A stretch of DNA of 64,000 bases from Clostridia bacterium (lineage in GTDB: Bacteria > Bacillota > Clostridia > Lachnospirales > Lachnospiraceae): contig QKAS01000040.1 of NCBI GenBank assembly GCA_003246295.1, positions 19,845-83,844 of the forward strand, given 5' to 3'. Below, piece after piece: positions 55,672 to 64,000 of the stretch. The position numbers were made by a program, and so were the translations under genes. Positions within the stretch are counted from its first letter, which is position 1. Each line of letters begins with the position of its first letter. The notes below the pieces were generated by a model that was given only the letters and a program-made list of their open reading frames with translations, ran no database searches and was not told the origin of the DNA.

Positions 55672-56949
55672 ATGGGGTTGTTAAAAGCAGGTTTTGGAGC
55701 AATTGATGGGGTACTTGCAGACCAATGGAAAGAGTATTTCTACTGTGATTCCATTGATACTACAGTACTTATGGTCAAAGGTGAAAAGAGAACATCGAAA
55801 AGAAGTTCCAATACAAAAGGTGAAGAAAATATTATATCGAACGGTGCAGTTATCGCTGTAAATGATGGACAGTGTATGTTGATTGTTGAACAGGGAAAAG
55901 TAGTTGAATTATGTGCTGAACCAGGAGAATTTGTTTATGAGTCCTCCACAGAGCCATCTATTTTTTATGGTAAACTGGGACAGGGGATCAAAGATACATT
56001 TAAAACAATCGGGAAACGTTTCACAATGGGTGGTGACACCGGAAAAGATCAGAGAATCTATTATATCAATACAAAAGAGATTATCGGAAACAAATATGGA
56101 ACCGCAAATCCAGTGCCATTCAGAGTTGTAGATCAGAATATTGGACTGGATATTGACATTTCAATCAGATGTCATGGAGAGTATTCTTACAAGATAGCAG
56201 ATCCTGTTTTATTTTATACCAATGTCTGTGGTAATGTTTCAGATGATTATAAGAGAGAAACGATCGATAGTCAGTTAAAAACAGAATTATTAACAGCATT
56301 ACAGCCAGCATTTGCTAAAATATCTGCATTAGGGGTCAGATATTCAGCGCTGCCTGGACATACAACAGAAATTGCAGATGCCCTCAATGCGATTCTGAGT
56401 GAAAAATGGAAAGAACTCAGAGGATTGACGATTGCCTCTTTTGGAATCAACAGTGTAACAGCTTCTGAATCAGATGAAGCAATGATCAAAGAGCTTCAGA
56501 AGACTGCAGTGCTTCGCAATCCGAATATGGCAGCTGCAACGCTTGTCGGTGCACAGGCAGAGGCTATGAAAACAGCAGCTGGAAATACAGCGACAGGCCC
56601 TATGTTTGCATTTGCAGGAATGAACATGGCGGCAAATGCAGGCGGTATGAGGGCGGATCAGCTGTATGCAATGGGAATGACAGAACAGAATCAGTCAGCA
56701 GGTCAGACCAATCCACAAACTAATACCGTACAGGCTCCAGGCATGGAGGCACAGCCACAGTTAGGTTGGACATGCAGTTGCGGTGCAGTGAATAAAGGTA
56801 AGTTCTGTGCAGAATGTGGACAGCCAAAACCAGCCGGAGCAAAACAGTATAAATGTGATAAGTGCGGATGGGAACCGGCGGATCCTCAGAAAGCACCAAA
56901 ATTCTGCCCAGAATGTGGAGATCCATTTGACGGTGCGGATCAGCAATAA
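55672..56949 (+). CDS. SPFH-domain protein with C-terminal double zinc ribbon
   Basis: A 425-residue cytoplasmic protein. The N-terminus (GAIDGVLADQWKEYFYCDSI) and the SPFH/band-7-like domain to about residue 290 match the virion-core-protein/YdjI-type group. A Met/Gly/Gln-rich linker follows, then two ribbons: WTCSCGAVNKGKFCAECGQP and YKCDKCGWEP... KFCPECGDPF. These proteins assemble on membranes and may act in membrane stress responses; the role is not defined. It is followed closely by the radical SAM gene. Confidence 0.88.
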   Translation: MGLLKAGFGAIDGVLADQWKEYFYCDSIDTTVLMVKGEKRTSKRSSNTKGEENIISNGAVIAVNDGQCMLIVEQGKVVELCAEPGEFVYESSTEPSIFYGKLGQGIKDTFKTIGKRFTMGGDTGKDQRIYYINTKEIIGNKYGTANPVPFRVVDQNIGLDIDISIRCHGEYSYKIADPVLFYTNVCGNVSDDYKRETIDSQLKTELLTALQPAFAKISALGVRYSALPGHTTEIADALNAILSEKWKELRGLTIASFGINSVTASESDEAMIKELQKTAVLRNPNMAAATLVGAQAEAMKTAAGNTATGPMFAFAGMNMAANAGGMRADQLYAMGMTEQNQSAGQTNPQTNTVQAPGMEAQPQLGWTCSCGAVNKGKFCAECGQPKPAGAKQYKCDKCGWEPADPQKAPKFCPECGDPFDGADQQ

Positions 56950-57004
56950 ATAGTATGATAATTCTATGGTAAACGGTAAGAATAGAGTTAGAGTGAGCGT
57001 AGAT

Positions 57005-57967
57005 ATGAAGGATCGGGAGAGTTTGAAATTATTAACAGAGTGCAGGATATGTCCTCGCAATTGTGGCATAGATAGATATCAAGAAACAGGGGTATGTGGT
57101 CAGGGAGCAGGAATTCAGGCTGCCAGAGCATCATTACATATGTGGGAGGAACCCTGTATTTCTGGAGAAAGAGGTTCTGGCACTGTATTTTTTACAGGAT
57201 GCTCTATGGGATGTGTCTTCTGTCAGAACAGAACAATTTCAGGCAGAAGTCAAGAGCGAATACGCTCTTCTCATTCGTCAGATACATCTGTTGAAGTATC
57301 AAACGAAAGACTGGCAGATATTTTTTTACAGCTACAGGAGCAGGGTGCTCATAATATTAATCTCGTAACACCGACGCATTTCATTCCGCAAATTGCAATT
57401 GCGATAGACAAAGCGAAACAACAGAAATTAAACATCCCGGTTGTGTATAATACTTCCTCGTATGAAAAGACAGAATCTCTAAAACAACTGTATGGTCTGA
57501 TTGACATTTATCTACCTGATCTCAAATTCATGGATCCGGTACTCAGTCAGAAATATGCCAAAGCACAGGATTATTTTCAATATGCATCTGATGCCATTGA
57601 AGAGATGGTAAGACAAATACCGCGTGCTGCGTTTGATGAAGAAGGTATGATGGAGAAGGGTGTCATCGTAAGACATATGATGCTGCCTGACTGTTATCAG
57701 GATTCAAAAAATGTAATCAGATATTTGTATGAACGCTATCATAATCAAATTTATATTAGTATCATGAACCAATACACACCAATGCCGGGGTTGGAGGATT
57801 ATCCTGAACTGAAGCGTAGAATAGGCAAACGGGAGTATGACAGATTAATTGATTTTGCTCTGAAACTAGGTGTGGAGAATGGCTTTATTCAGGAAGGAAA
57901 CACAGCATTAGAGAGTTTTATTCCGGAATTTAATGGAGAAGGGATAAGGGATAAGGGAAACGTATGA
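57005..57967 (+). CDS. Radical SAM protein, PFL-activating-enzyme-like
   Basis: A 320-residue radical SAM enzyme. The cluster motif CSMGCVFC is at residues 66-73. An N-terminal CRICPRNCG...GVCGQG region provides extra cysteines. NLVTPTHFIPQI, VVYNTSSYEKTESL and LPDLKFMDP are typical of the group annotated as pyruvate formate-lyase activating enzyme-related; the true substrate is unknown. The start at 57005 is tentative (GAGTGAG upstream; ATG 56966 is in frame). It overlaps the next gene by ATGA. Confidence 0.85.
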   Translation: MKDRESLKLLTECRICPRNCGIDRYQETGVCGQGAGIQAARASLHMWEEPCISGERGSGTVFFTGCSMGCVFCQNRTISGRSQERIRSSHSSDTSVEVSNERLADIFLQLQEQGAHNINLVTPTHFIPQIAIAIDKAKQQKLNIPVVYNTSSYEKTESLKQLYGLIDIYLPDLKFMDPVLSQKYAKAQDYFQYASDAIEEMVRQIPRAAFDEEGMMEKGVIVRHMMLPDCYQDSKNVIRYLYERYHNQIYISIMNQYTPMPGLEDYPELKRRIGKREYDRLIDFALKLGVENGFIQEGNTALESFIPEFNGEGIRDKGNV

Positions 57968-58167
57968 ATTTTAAAGAAAGATATCTTGCTGGTGAAATAG
58001 AATTTGAAGCAATCGATGATTATACACACGAATGGGGCGCAAGCGAAGAAGTGTGCTGTACTCTGCGTGAATATCTTGGATTAAACGAAGAGGAAGAAGA
58101 TGTATGGATCAGTGTAAGCGATGAGGCTTTAAAGGAATTGCTGGATCAGCAAAGAGGTAAAAAATAA
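57964..58167 (+). CDS. Small acidic protein linked to the radical SAM gene
   Basis: A 67-residue acidic protein (FKERYLAGEIEFEAIDDYTH, then EWGASEEVCCTLREYLGLNEEEED). Similar short proteins are common in Lachnospiraceae next to the same radical SAM gene. The ATGA overlap implies coupled translation. Function unknown. Confidence 0.7.
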   Translation: MNFKERYLAGEIEFEAIDDYTHEWGASEEVCCTLREYLGLNEEEEDVWISVSDEALKELLDQQRGKK

Positions 58168-58169
58168 GT

Positions 58170-59435
58170 ATGTCAGAAGGCAAGCAATACAGAAATGATA
58201 AAAAAGAAGTAAGAAATAAGAATGGTCAAGGTAGTAAGGTAAGGCCAGCCTTGAAAGAAAGAACAAAGAAGACTTGGAAAGACAATCAATGCAGAATTGC
58301 AGACAGATGTGGTGGATGTATGGGACAGGAACAGTCTTATGAAGAACATTTGATGCAAAAGCAAAAACTTGTAGAAGAACTGATTGGACCATTTTGCCCG
58401 ATTGAACCTATCATCGGAATGGAAGAGCCTTATCATTACCGAAATAAAGTGCATGCAGTTTTTTCACACGATAAAAATGGGAATCCTGTCTGTGGTGTAT
58501 ATGAAGAAGGGTCTCATAAAGTGGTACCAGTAGAGAAGTGTCTGATTGAAGACAAGAAAGCTTCAGCGATTATACTGTCAATCAGAGACCTTTTAAAATC
58601 CTTCAAGATAAAAACGTTCAGTGAAGATAGTGATTATGGATTGCTAAGACATGTCCTTGTCAGAACAGGGCATCAAAGCGGTGAAATCATGGTAGTTCTT
58701 GTACTATCAAGTCTGATTATGCCATCAAAAAATAACTTTGTAAAAGCACTACGAAAGATTCATCCAGAAATTACTACAGTTATTATTAATGAGAACTATA
58801 AGAGCACCAGTATGGTACTAGGCGAGAAAGAACAGGTCATCTATGGAAAAGGATTCATAGAAGATACTTTGTGTGGAAAGAAGTTTCGTATCTCTTCTAA
58901 ATCTTTTTACCAGATTAATCCCATACAGACAGAAAAATTGTATGAAAAGGCAATTTCATATGCAGGACTTTCTGGAAAAGAAACCATTCTGGATGCATAT
59001 TGTGGTATTGGTACGATAGGTATCATCGCATCAGACAATGCAAAGAAAGTTATCAGTGTAGAGTTGAATCCGACTGCTGTAAGGGACGCAATCTCCAATG
59101 TAAAAAGAAATGGAATCCAGAATATTGATTTTTATACCAAGGATGCAGGTGAGTTCATGGTACAGTTCGCTGAGTCAACCCCGGATCGGATTGATGTTGT
59201 GTTTATGGATCCACCAAGAAGCGGAAGTGATGAGGCTTTTCTTTCAGCACTTGTCAAGTTATCACCAGCAAAGGTAGTCTATATCTCATGTAACCCACGT
59301 ACAATGGAACGGGATCTTACGTATCTGACAGAGAATGGTTATCGTGCGGTTAAAGGCGTGGGATGTGACATGTTTCCTTGGACAGGGCATGTGGAATCCA
59401 TAGTCCTGCTAACACGCATAAATACTGTGAAATAA
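58170..59435 (+). CDS. rlmD: 23S rRNA (uracil-5)-methyltransferase, RlmD/RumA type
   Basis: A 421-residue SAM methyltransferase. The TRAM-like/cluster region includes RIADRCGGCMGQEQSYEEHL with cysteines for an Fe-S cluster, then YHYRNKVH. The catalytic part has FYQINPIQTEKLY, SAM motif ILDAYCGIGTIGI, VFMDPPRSG and the nucleophile in YISCNPRTMERD. Firmicutes homologues modify U1939 or U747 of 23S rRNA; which one cannot be told here, so the symbol is by family. The basic N-terminal extension (about 35 residues) is lineage-specific. Confidence 0.88.
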   Translation: MSEGKQYRNDKKEVRNKNGQGSKVRPALKERTKKTWKDNQCRIADRCGGCMGQEQSYEEHLMQKQKLVEELIGPFCPIEPIIGMEEPYHYRNKVHAVFSHDKNGNPVCGVYEEGSHKVVPVEKCLIEDKKASAIILSIRDLLKSFKIKTFSEDSDYGLLRHVLVRTGHQSGEIMVVLVLSSLIMPSKNNFVKALRKIHPEITTVIINENYKSTSMVLGEKEQVIYGKGFIEDTLCGKKFRISSKSFYQINPIQTEKLYEKAISYAGLSGKETILDAYCGIGTIGIIASDNAKKVISVELNPTAVRDAISNVKRNGIQNIDFYTKDAGEFMVQFAESTPDRIDVVFMDPPRSGSDEAFLSALVKLSPAKVVYISCNPRTMERDLTYLTENGYRAVKGVGCDMFPWTGHVESIVLLTRINTVK

Positions 59436-59453
59436 GCAAATATAAAGCGGTAG

Positions 59454-59476
59454 AAGGGTGGTAATGCCACCCTTTT
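59454..59476 (+). terminator. Hairpin terminator after rlmD
   Basis: AAGGGTGG (59454-59461) pairs with CCACCCTT (59467-59474), followed by TTTG. The T-run is short. Confidence 0.65.
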
Positions 59477-59500
59477 GCCACCATTGAACTAAATATATCA

Positions 59501-59562
59501 TTAAACCTATAAAAGAGTGCTGAACACATTGAACTGTGTGCAGCACTCTTTTATAGGTTTAA
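59501..59562. repeat. Long near-perfect inverted repeat (62 nt hairpin)
   Basis: Arms TTAAACCTATAAAAGAGTGC+TG (59501-59522) and its exact reverse complement (59541-59562), 22 bp, enclose ACACA/TGTGT with a 6-nt loop. It stands in the 370-bp gap between rlmD and the XRE gene; the remaining 240 bp of that gap show no gene. It could be a bidirectional terminator, a structured RNA or a MITE-like element. Confidence 0.85.
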
Positions 59563-59805
59563 AATATTTTCAAAAACATCAACTATATGTTATGGCATTA
59601 ATTCAGTATTAAAAATAAAAGTCTATAATTGGTTGATATTTCTTTATGATCTGATATTTCATTAGTCTCACTTTCTGTGCTAAATGACATAACAAGAATA
59701 CATTAGTTTCGAGAAATCAAAACTATATTTGTAATTGCGAAATAAGTTTGATACAATATTATTTATTAGGTTTAGTGCTTTTCGTAAAACATGGAGGAAA
59801 ATAAA

Positions 59806-60045
59806 ATGTCAGAAAAACAAATAAAAATCAGCTACAAACCGCTATGGAGATTGCTGCTTGAAAGAGACATGACAAAGGTGGGTTTAAGGAAAAAAACTCA
59901 AATTGCTCCGAGTACATTTACTAAAATGTCAAATAATGAGCAGGTATCTTTGGATATTCTGGCAAGGATATGTTTGGAACTTAAATGTGGATTTGATGAT
60001 ATTGTTGAGATAAGTCCTGAAAATGGGACAGGTAAAACCATATAA
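59806..60045 (+). CDS. XRE/Cro-CI family transcriptional regulator
   Basis: A 79-residue single-domain HTH protein: LLLERDMTKVGLRKKTQIAP, then STFTKMSNNEQVSLDILARI (HTH and following helix) and CLELKCGFDDIVEI. This is the short YozG-like group of Cro/CI regulators. ATG 59806 is chosen because GGAGG lies 9 nt upstream; an in-frame ATG at 59791 overlaps that RBS. It precedes the restriction subunit by 93 nt and may control it, as control proteins of restriction systems do. Confidence 0.85.
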   Translation: MSEKQIKISYKPLWRLLLERDMTKVGLRKKTQIAPSTFTKMSNNEQVSLDILARICLELKCGFDDIVEISPENGTGKTI

Positions 60046-60138
60046 TTGATTTGTAATGTAAAATTGTTCGAAATATATCTTAATAAATGAGATAAAAAAG
60101 TTAGAAAAACATATATAATAAGCAGAAAGGAAAAGCTT

Positions 60139-62343
60139 ATGGGGAAGAGAGACTTATCGGAAGAAGATATAAAGGCAAGATACATAACACCAGCAATTAC
60201 AGAAGCTGGATGGGATATAAAGAAACAAGTTCGATTAGAATATGCATTTACTGCGGGTAGAATTATTTTAAGAGGAAATGTTACCGCCAGAGGTTCGAAG
60301 AAAAGGGCTGATTATGTTCTGTTTTATAAGGCAAATTTTCCATTGGCTATTATTGAAGCGAAAGACAATAATCATCCAGTTGGAGCAGGATTACAACAAG
60401 CGATTGAATATGCAAAAGCTTTAGATATTTATTATGTCTATGCTTCTAATGGAGATGCATTTATAGAACAAAATTTAATTACAGGAGAAGTGAAAAACCT
60501 TTCTTTAGAGGATTTTCCTTCACCAGAAGAGTTATATCAAAGATATTGCAAAGACAAAAATATTGACTCAAATGAAGAAAAGGCATTGTTGGAACCATAC
60601 TATTATGTGCCAGGATATAAGACGCCAAGATATTATCAGAGAATTGCAATTAATCGAACAGTGGATGCTGTTGCAAGTGGGAAAGACAGAGCACTCCTAG
60701 TCTGTGCTACTGGAACAGGAAAAACTTTTATGGCATTTCAGATTATTTATCGATTATGGAAAGCCGGTATTAAAAAGAAAATTCTATTTCTTGCAGACCG
60801 TAATGTGTTGGTAGATCAGACCATATCAGGTGATTTTAAACCTTTTGGTGGAAAGATGACAAAGGTAACAAATAAAAAACTGGATAGCTCTTATGAAATA
60901 TATCTGGCATTGTATCAGCAGTTATCAGGAGAGGATGGAGAAGAAACATATCTTCAATTTCAGCCTACTTTTTTTGATTTAATTGTTATTGACGAATGCC
61001 ATCGTGGAAGTGCAAAGGAAGAGTCTGCATGGAGAAAGATCTTAGATTATTTTTCTTCGGCTACACAGGTTGGCTGTACTGCCACACCAATCGAAACAAA
61101 AGAGGCATCCAGCCAGACTTACTTTGGAGAAGCTATTTATGAGTATTCACTTAAGCAGGGGATTGATGATGGATTCTTAGCTCCATATAAAGTAATACGT
61201 GTGGGACTTGATAAAGACTTAGAAGGATATCGTCCTGAGGGTGGAAAAGTCGATGATAACGGGTATGAAATAGAAGACAGAGAGTATAATGTCAAAGATT
61301 ATGACAGAACCTTAGTTATTGAACAACGTACGAAAGTGATTGCGATTAAGATTACAGAATTTTTAAAGAAAACAGATCGTTTTAGTAAGACTATTGTTTT
61401 CTGCGTAGACATTGAGCATGCGGAACGTATGCGGCAGGCACTTATTAATGAGAATAAGGATTTGTATACACAGAATGATAAATATATCATGCGTATCACT
61501 GGTGATAATGATGAAGGAAAATCCCAGCTTGAATATTTCATTGATGAAGAAAGTACATATCCAGTCATTGCAGTAACAAGTAAGCTTATGACAACAGGTG
61601 TTGATGCAAAAATGTGTAAACTGATTGTACTGGATAATAATATCAACAGCATGACTGAATTCAAGCAAATTATTGGTCGTGGAACCAGACTTCTTGAAGA
61701 CTATGGAAAAACGTATTTTACAATTATGGATTTTAGAAATGCTAGCAGATTATTTGCAGATCCAGCTTTTGATGGAGATCCAGAAGTAGTAATTGATGTA
61801 CCAGGTGATTTGGAAATTCCAATAGGTAATGAAGATGGAGAACAAACAGATAATACGGAAAGTACAGATATTACTTCAGGCGGAAGCGGAAATGTTTCTG
61901 GTAGCGATGGAGGCTTTGACGATGATGATAGACCTAAGAAATATTATGTAGGGGATGTGTGCGTAAAAGTATTGTCGGAGAGAGTTCAATATGTGGATAG
62001 AGATGGGAAGCTGATAACAGAAAGCCTGATTGATTACACAAAAAAGAACATCTTACAACAGTATGCAAGATTAGATGATTTCTTGAAACGATGGACAGAA
62101 GCTCAAAAGAAACAGGCAATTATTGATGAATTAAAGGATGAAGGGGTACTGTTAGATGCAGTAAGAGAAGAAACTGGTAAAGCAGAACTGGATGACTTTG
62201 ATTTGATATGTCATTTCGCCTATGACAAAGCACCTCTAACGAAAATGGAAAGAGCAAATAATGTGAAGAAACGTCATTATTTGTATAAATACTCTGAGTT
62301 GGCACAGCAGGTATTAAGTACACTGTGGATAGGCTACAATTAA
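60139..62343 (+). CDS. Type I restriction R subunit (HsdR-like), 3' end cut off by an IS
   Basis: A 734-residue endonuclease/translocase subunit. The nuclease region includes RADYVLFYKANFPLAIIEAKD (D...ExK-type core), helicase motifs CATGTGKTF (Walker A), VIDECHRG (DECH), GCTATP and QIIGRGTRL (motif VI), then a Gly/Ser/Asp-rich linker and the start of the C-terminal helical domain. The reading frame runs into the IS boundary: after LAQQVLSTLW only GYN remains before a stop at 62341-62343. The final C-terminal helices that dock on the methylase are missing. No hsdM or hsdS lies upstream in the window, so it is an orphan and probably inactive. Confidence 0.85.
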   Translation: MGKRDLSEEDIKARYITPAITEAGWDIKKQVRLEYAFTAGRIILRGNVTARGSKKRADYVLFYKANFPLAIIEAKDNNHPVGAGLQQAIEYAKALDIYYVYASNGDAFIEQNLITGEVKNLSLEDFPSPEELYQRYCKDKNIDSNEEKALLEPYYYVPGYKTPRYYQRIAINRTVDAVASGKDRALLVCATGTGKTFMAFQIIYRLWKAGIKKKILFLADRNVLVDQTISGDFKPFGGKMTKVTNKKLDSSYEIYLALYQQLSGEDGEETYLQFQPTFFDLIVIDECHRGSAKEESAWRKILDYFSSATQVGCTATPIETKEASSQTYFGEAIYEYSLKQGIDDGFLAPYKVIRVGLDKDLEGYRPEGGKVDDNGYEIEDREYNVKDYDRTLVIEQRTKVIAIKITEFLKKTDRFSKTIVFCVDIEHAERMRQALINENKDLYTQNDKYIMRITGDNDEGKSQLEYFIDEESTYPVIAVTSKLMTTGVDAKMCKLIVLDNNINSMTEFKQIIGRGTRLLEDYGKTYFTIMDFRNASRLFADPAFDGDPEVVIDVPGDLEIPIGNEDGEQTDNTESTDITSGGSGNVSGSDGGFDDDDRPKKYYVGDVCVKVLSERVQYVDRDGKLITESLIDYTKKNILQQYARLDDFLKRWTEAQKKQAIIDELKDEGVLLDAVREETGKAELDDFDLICHFAYDKAPLTKMERANNVKKRHYLYKYSELAQQVLSTLWIGYN

Positions 62344-62402
62344 CTGTACAGTTTTGTTAAGGTCATATAAAATATAAACCAATAATGAAAAGAGGTATTT
62401 AT

Positions 62403-62690
62403 ATGACAGACCGAAGACCAAGAAGAGATTTTACAGAAGATTTTAAACATCAAATGGTTAAACTATATAATAGTGGTAAACCAAAAGCAGATATCGTTCG
62501 TGAATATGATCTTACTGCTTCGGCATTAAACCGCTGGATTCAGAGAATCAATGAAACCGGATCAACAAAAGAGTCTGATAATCGTTCCCCCGAAGAAAAT
62601 GAATTGCTTAAACTCCGTAAAGAAAATCAACAGTTAAAAATGGAGAATGATATTTTAAAGCAAGCGGCGCTGATATTCGGACGAAAGTAA
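62403..62690 (+). CDS. IS3-family transposase OrfA
   Basis: A 95-residue HTH protein: RRDFTEDFKHQMVKLYNSGK, then ADIVREYDLTASALNRWIQR (HTH_Tnp_1) and a leucine-zipper tail (NELLKLRKENQQLKMENDIL) ending QAALIFGRK. The ATG at 62403 follows AAGAGG. Normally a -1 frameshift near its end yields the OrfAB transposase. Confidence 0.92.
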   Translation: MTDRRPRRDFTEDFKHQMVKLYNSGKPKADIVREYDLTASALNRWIQRINETGSTKESDNRSPEENELLKLRKENQQLKMENDILKQAALIFGRK

Positions 62691-62731
62691 TTGTAATCAA
62701 GCAAAATGCCCACAAATACTCGATATCAGCG

Positions 62732-63516
62732 ATGTGCAAAGTCCTGAAAATAAGCAGAAATTCTTATTATTATGAAGCTTCCCAAAAACCAGACGAGACG
62801 GAATTGGAAATGAAAATAGAAACTATTTTTCATAACAATCGTGATGTCTATGGAAGTCGTAAAATCAAAAGAGAACTTGGCAAAGAAGCCCTTCAGGTTT
62901 CCAGAAGAAGAATTTGCCGAATCATGAAAAGGTTAGGACTTGTATCTTCTTATACGATTGCAGCTTTTCATCCACATAAGAGCAAATGCAATGAATCATC
63001 TGTAAAAAACGAACTAAACAGAGAGTTCAATAATCAAAAGAAATATGCTGTAGTGGTAAGCGATTTGACATATGTTCGTGTGAATTACAAATGGGGAACT
63101 ATGTCTGTGTCTTAATTGATCTATTTAATCGTGAAATCATTGGTTACAGTGCTGGCGCTCATAAGAATGCGGAGCTGGTATATGATGCTTTTGCAACTGT
63201 AAAGGCTGATTTGAATACAATTCAAATGTTCCATACTGATCGCGGCAGTGAATTCAAAAATCAGCTTATAGATGAAATGCTTGATGTATTTCAAATCAAA
63301 AGATCTTTGAGTATGAAAGGATGTCCTTATGATAATGCGGTCGCGGAATCGAATTTTAAAATGTTCAAAACCGAATTTGTCAAAGGACGAAATTTCAGTA
63401 GTCTGGAGCAACTAAAAATCGAGTTGGCAGACTACGTGTATTGGTTCAATAATATCAGGACACATGGTTCTTTAAATTATATGACACCAGTGGAGTACAG
63501 GAACCAGACCTTATAA
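62732..63516 (+). pseudogene. IS3-family transposase OrfB (rve integrase), frameshifted
   Basis: The first part (SISAMCKVLKISRNSYYY, YGSRKIKRELG, VVSDLTYVRVNYKW; first catalytic Asp in SDLTY) stops at 63113-63115. The second part, in another frame, continues NYVCVLIDLFNREIIGYSAG, HTDRGSEFKN (second Asp) and the final Glu in NAVAESNFKMFKTE. The junction is a run of four G at 63093-63096 where KWNY would need two, so a 2-bp insertion explains the break. The DDE triad survives only across both pieces. Confidence 0.88.
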
Positions 63517-63554
63517 AAACTGTACTAAGAAGTGTTGACATTCCACAATTATGA

Positions 63555-63737
63555 TTATGCCTAAGAGCATACGTTGTTCCATTTCAAGCAGAGCATCCGT
63601 TTAAGGTAGAGACAAATACTGAGTTATTCGAATTAATGCAAAGTATAGAAAAGGATGGAGCGCTTGTTCCATTACTAGCTAGACCTAATCCAAATGGAGA
63701 AGGATATCAAGTGTGGTTCAGTGGTAATTCCTTTTGA
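63555..63737 (+). pseudogene. ParB-like domain remnant
   Basis: In the frame starting near 63555 the reading VVPFQAEHPFKVETNTELFE, then LMQSIEKDGALVPLLARPNP and GEGYQV is the first half of a ParB/Spo0J nuclease-like domain. It lacks a start (stop TGA at 63552-63554), and the expected VSGHRR continuation is replaced by WFSGNSF and a stop. It is a fragment of a partition gene, probably from a plasmid or integrative element. Confidence 0.7.
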
Positions 63738-63843
63738 TAATCAGATTAGTAAGGATACGGATCTTTATAGGCTATATAATACCAATATTCATGAGAAGAT
63801 TGCGGAGAAGAAGCGTGAAGAAAAGATTAACGATACTGTTTAA
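63721..63843 (+). pseudogene. Unidentified 3' gene fragment
   Basis: In another frame from the end of the ParB remnant, VVIPFDNQISKDTDLYRLYN, then TNIHEKIAEKKREEKINDTV is open to a stop at 63841-63843. The charged helical ending looks like a genuine protein C-terminus, but no family is recognised and no start is present. It may be the tail of a second deleted gene fused to the ParB piece. Confidence 0.4.
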
Positions 63844-63988
63844 GAGTAGAAACTAATTGAGAGGCTAGTGCTTCTTTGGTATAATATCAAAAAATGCACT
63901 GGTCTTTAAAGAATCATGAATTATCTAATCAAATGACCAAATTTAAAGTGTAATACTGATTTTTATTTTTGTGCGAAGGATGGGGATT

Positions 63989-64000
63989 ATGAGTTATATT
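63989..64000 (+). CDS. Start of a gene running out of the window
   Basis: ATGAGTTATATT with GGATGGGGA just upstream looks like a gene start (MSYI...). Only four codons are visible, so the product cannot be named. The 145 bp before it contain a TATAAT-like hexamer near 63880 and no other gene. Confidence 0.4.

Larger units (their letters stand above)
62346..63525 (+). mobile_element. IS3-family insertion sequence (about 1.18 kb), probably inactive
   Basis: Imperfect terminal inverted repeats GTACAGTTTTGTTAAGGTC (62346-62364) and the complement of GTACAGTTTTTATAAGGTC (63507-63525), 17 of 19 matching, enclose orfA and a broken orfB. The layout, with orfB in the -1 frame relative to orfA, is that of IS3-family elements. 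No clear target duplication is visible; outer bases are AAC on the left and TAA/AAG on the right. Confidence 0.85.

Overview
The window is low-GC Firmicutes DNA, most likely from a gut Lachnospiraceae-type anaerobe. Ribosome-binding sites are strong (AAGGAG/AGGAGG type). The glycerol genes are led by the antiterminator GlpP, PEP carboxykinase is the GTP type, and the families present (C_GCAxxG_C_C, ATC hydrolase, UMF1 transporter, DUF1667) are typical of Clostridia. The genus cannot be fixed from the sequence alone.

Positions 1 to about 26,685 are the right-hand part of a prophage of podovirus-like (short-tailed) build: small and large terminase, P22-like portal, a Prp-type cysteine protease, scaffold, N4-gp56-type capsid, connector and nozzle candidates, a repeat-rich virion protein, a 2,885-residue polyvalent protein, two receptor-binding/tail-appendage genes, holin, GH24 endolysin and an AT-rich lysogenic-conversion block. 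No tape-measure or tail-tube gene is seen. The prophage ends in a 3' tRNA-Pro-like fragment (attR) followed by a strong terminator that was probably the host tRNA's. The integrase end lies outside the window. Two things stand out. The tail-tip gene at 20393-20992 is followed by a convergent, opposite-strand alternative tip, and a 14-bp inverted repeat lies in the same reading frame in both, so the arrangement looks like an invertible receptor-binding cassette. The Prp homologue sits directly before scaffold and capsid genes that both begin with an (I/L)NLQLF-type Prp cleavage motif.

Positions 26,700-42,600 are host chromosome: tRNA-Gly(CCC), small metabolic genes (ATC-hydrolase family, C_GCAxxG_C_C protein, HAD phosphatase, a divergent carbamoyltransferase), a GH36 alpha-galactosidase, a VOC protein, and a glycerol operon (glpP, glpK, a GlpA/GlpO-like FAD enzyme, an FAD/NAD oxidoreductase, DUF1667) with terminator-type leader hairpins before glpP and before the FAD enzyme. 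A UMF1-type transporter, a zinc-dependent phospholipase C family protein and a TspO-like membrane protein follow.

Positions 42,600-50,810 form a sugar uptake and sensing locus. It holds a complete ribose/galactose-type ABC transporter (lipoprotein SBP, double ATPase, permease), then a membrane-anchored paralogue of that SBP, a six-TM NarL-type histidine kinase, its response regulator and a second anchored SBP. The anchored paralogue probably senses sugar for the kinase.

Positions 50,900-59,450 hold pckG, a TetR regulator (apparent AUA start) with an operator-like dyad, a chemoreceptor, an SPFH/zinc-ribbon protein, a radical SAM protein with a small partner, and rlmD. After a 62-nt near-perfect hairpin, positions 59,800-64,000 are accessory DNA: an XRE regulator, a type I restriction R subunit cut off by an IS3-family element whose own orfB is frameshifted, and a ParB-like remnant.
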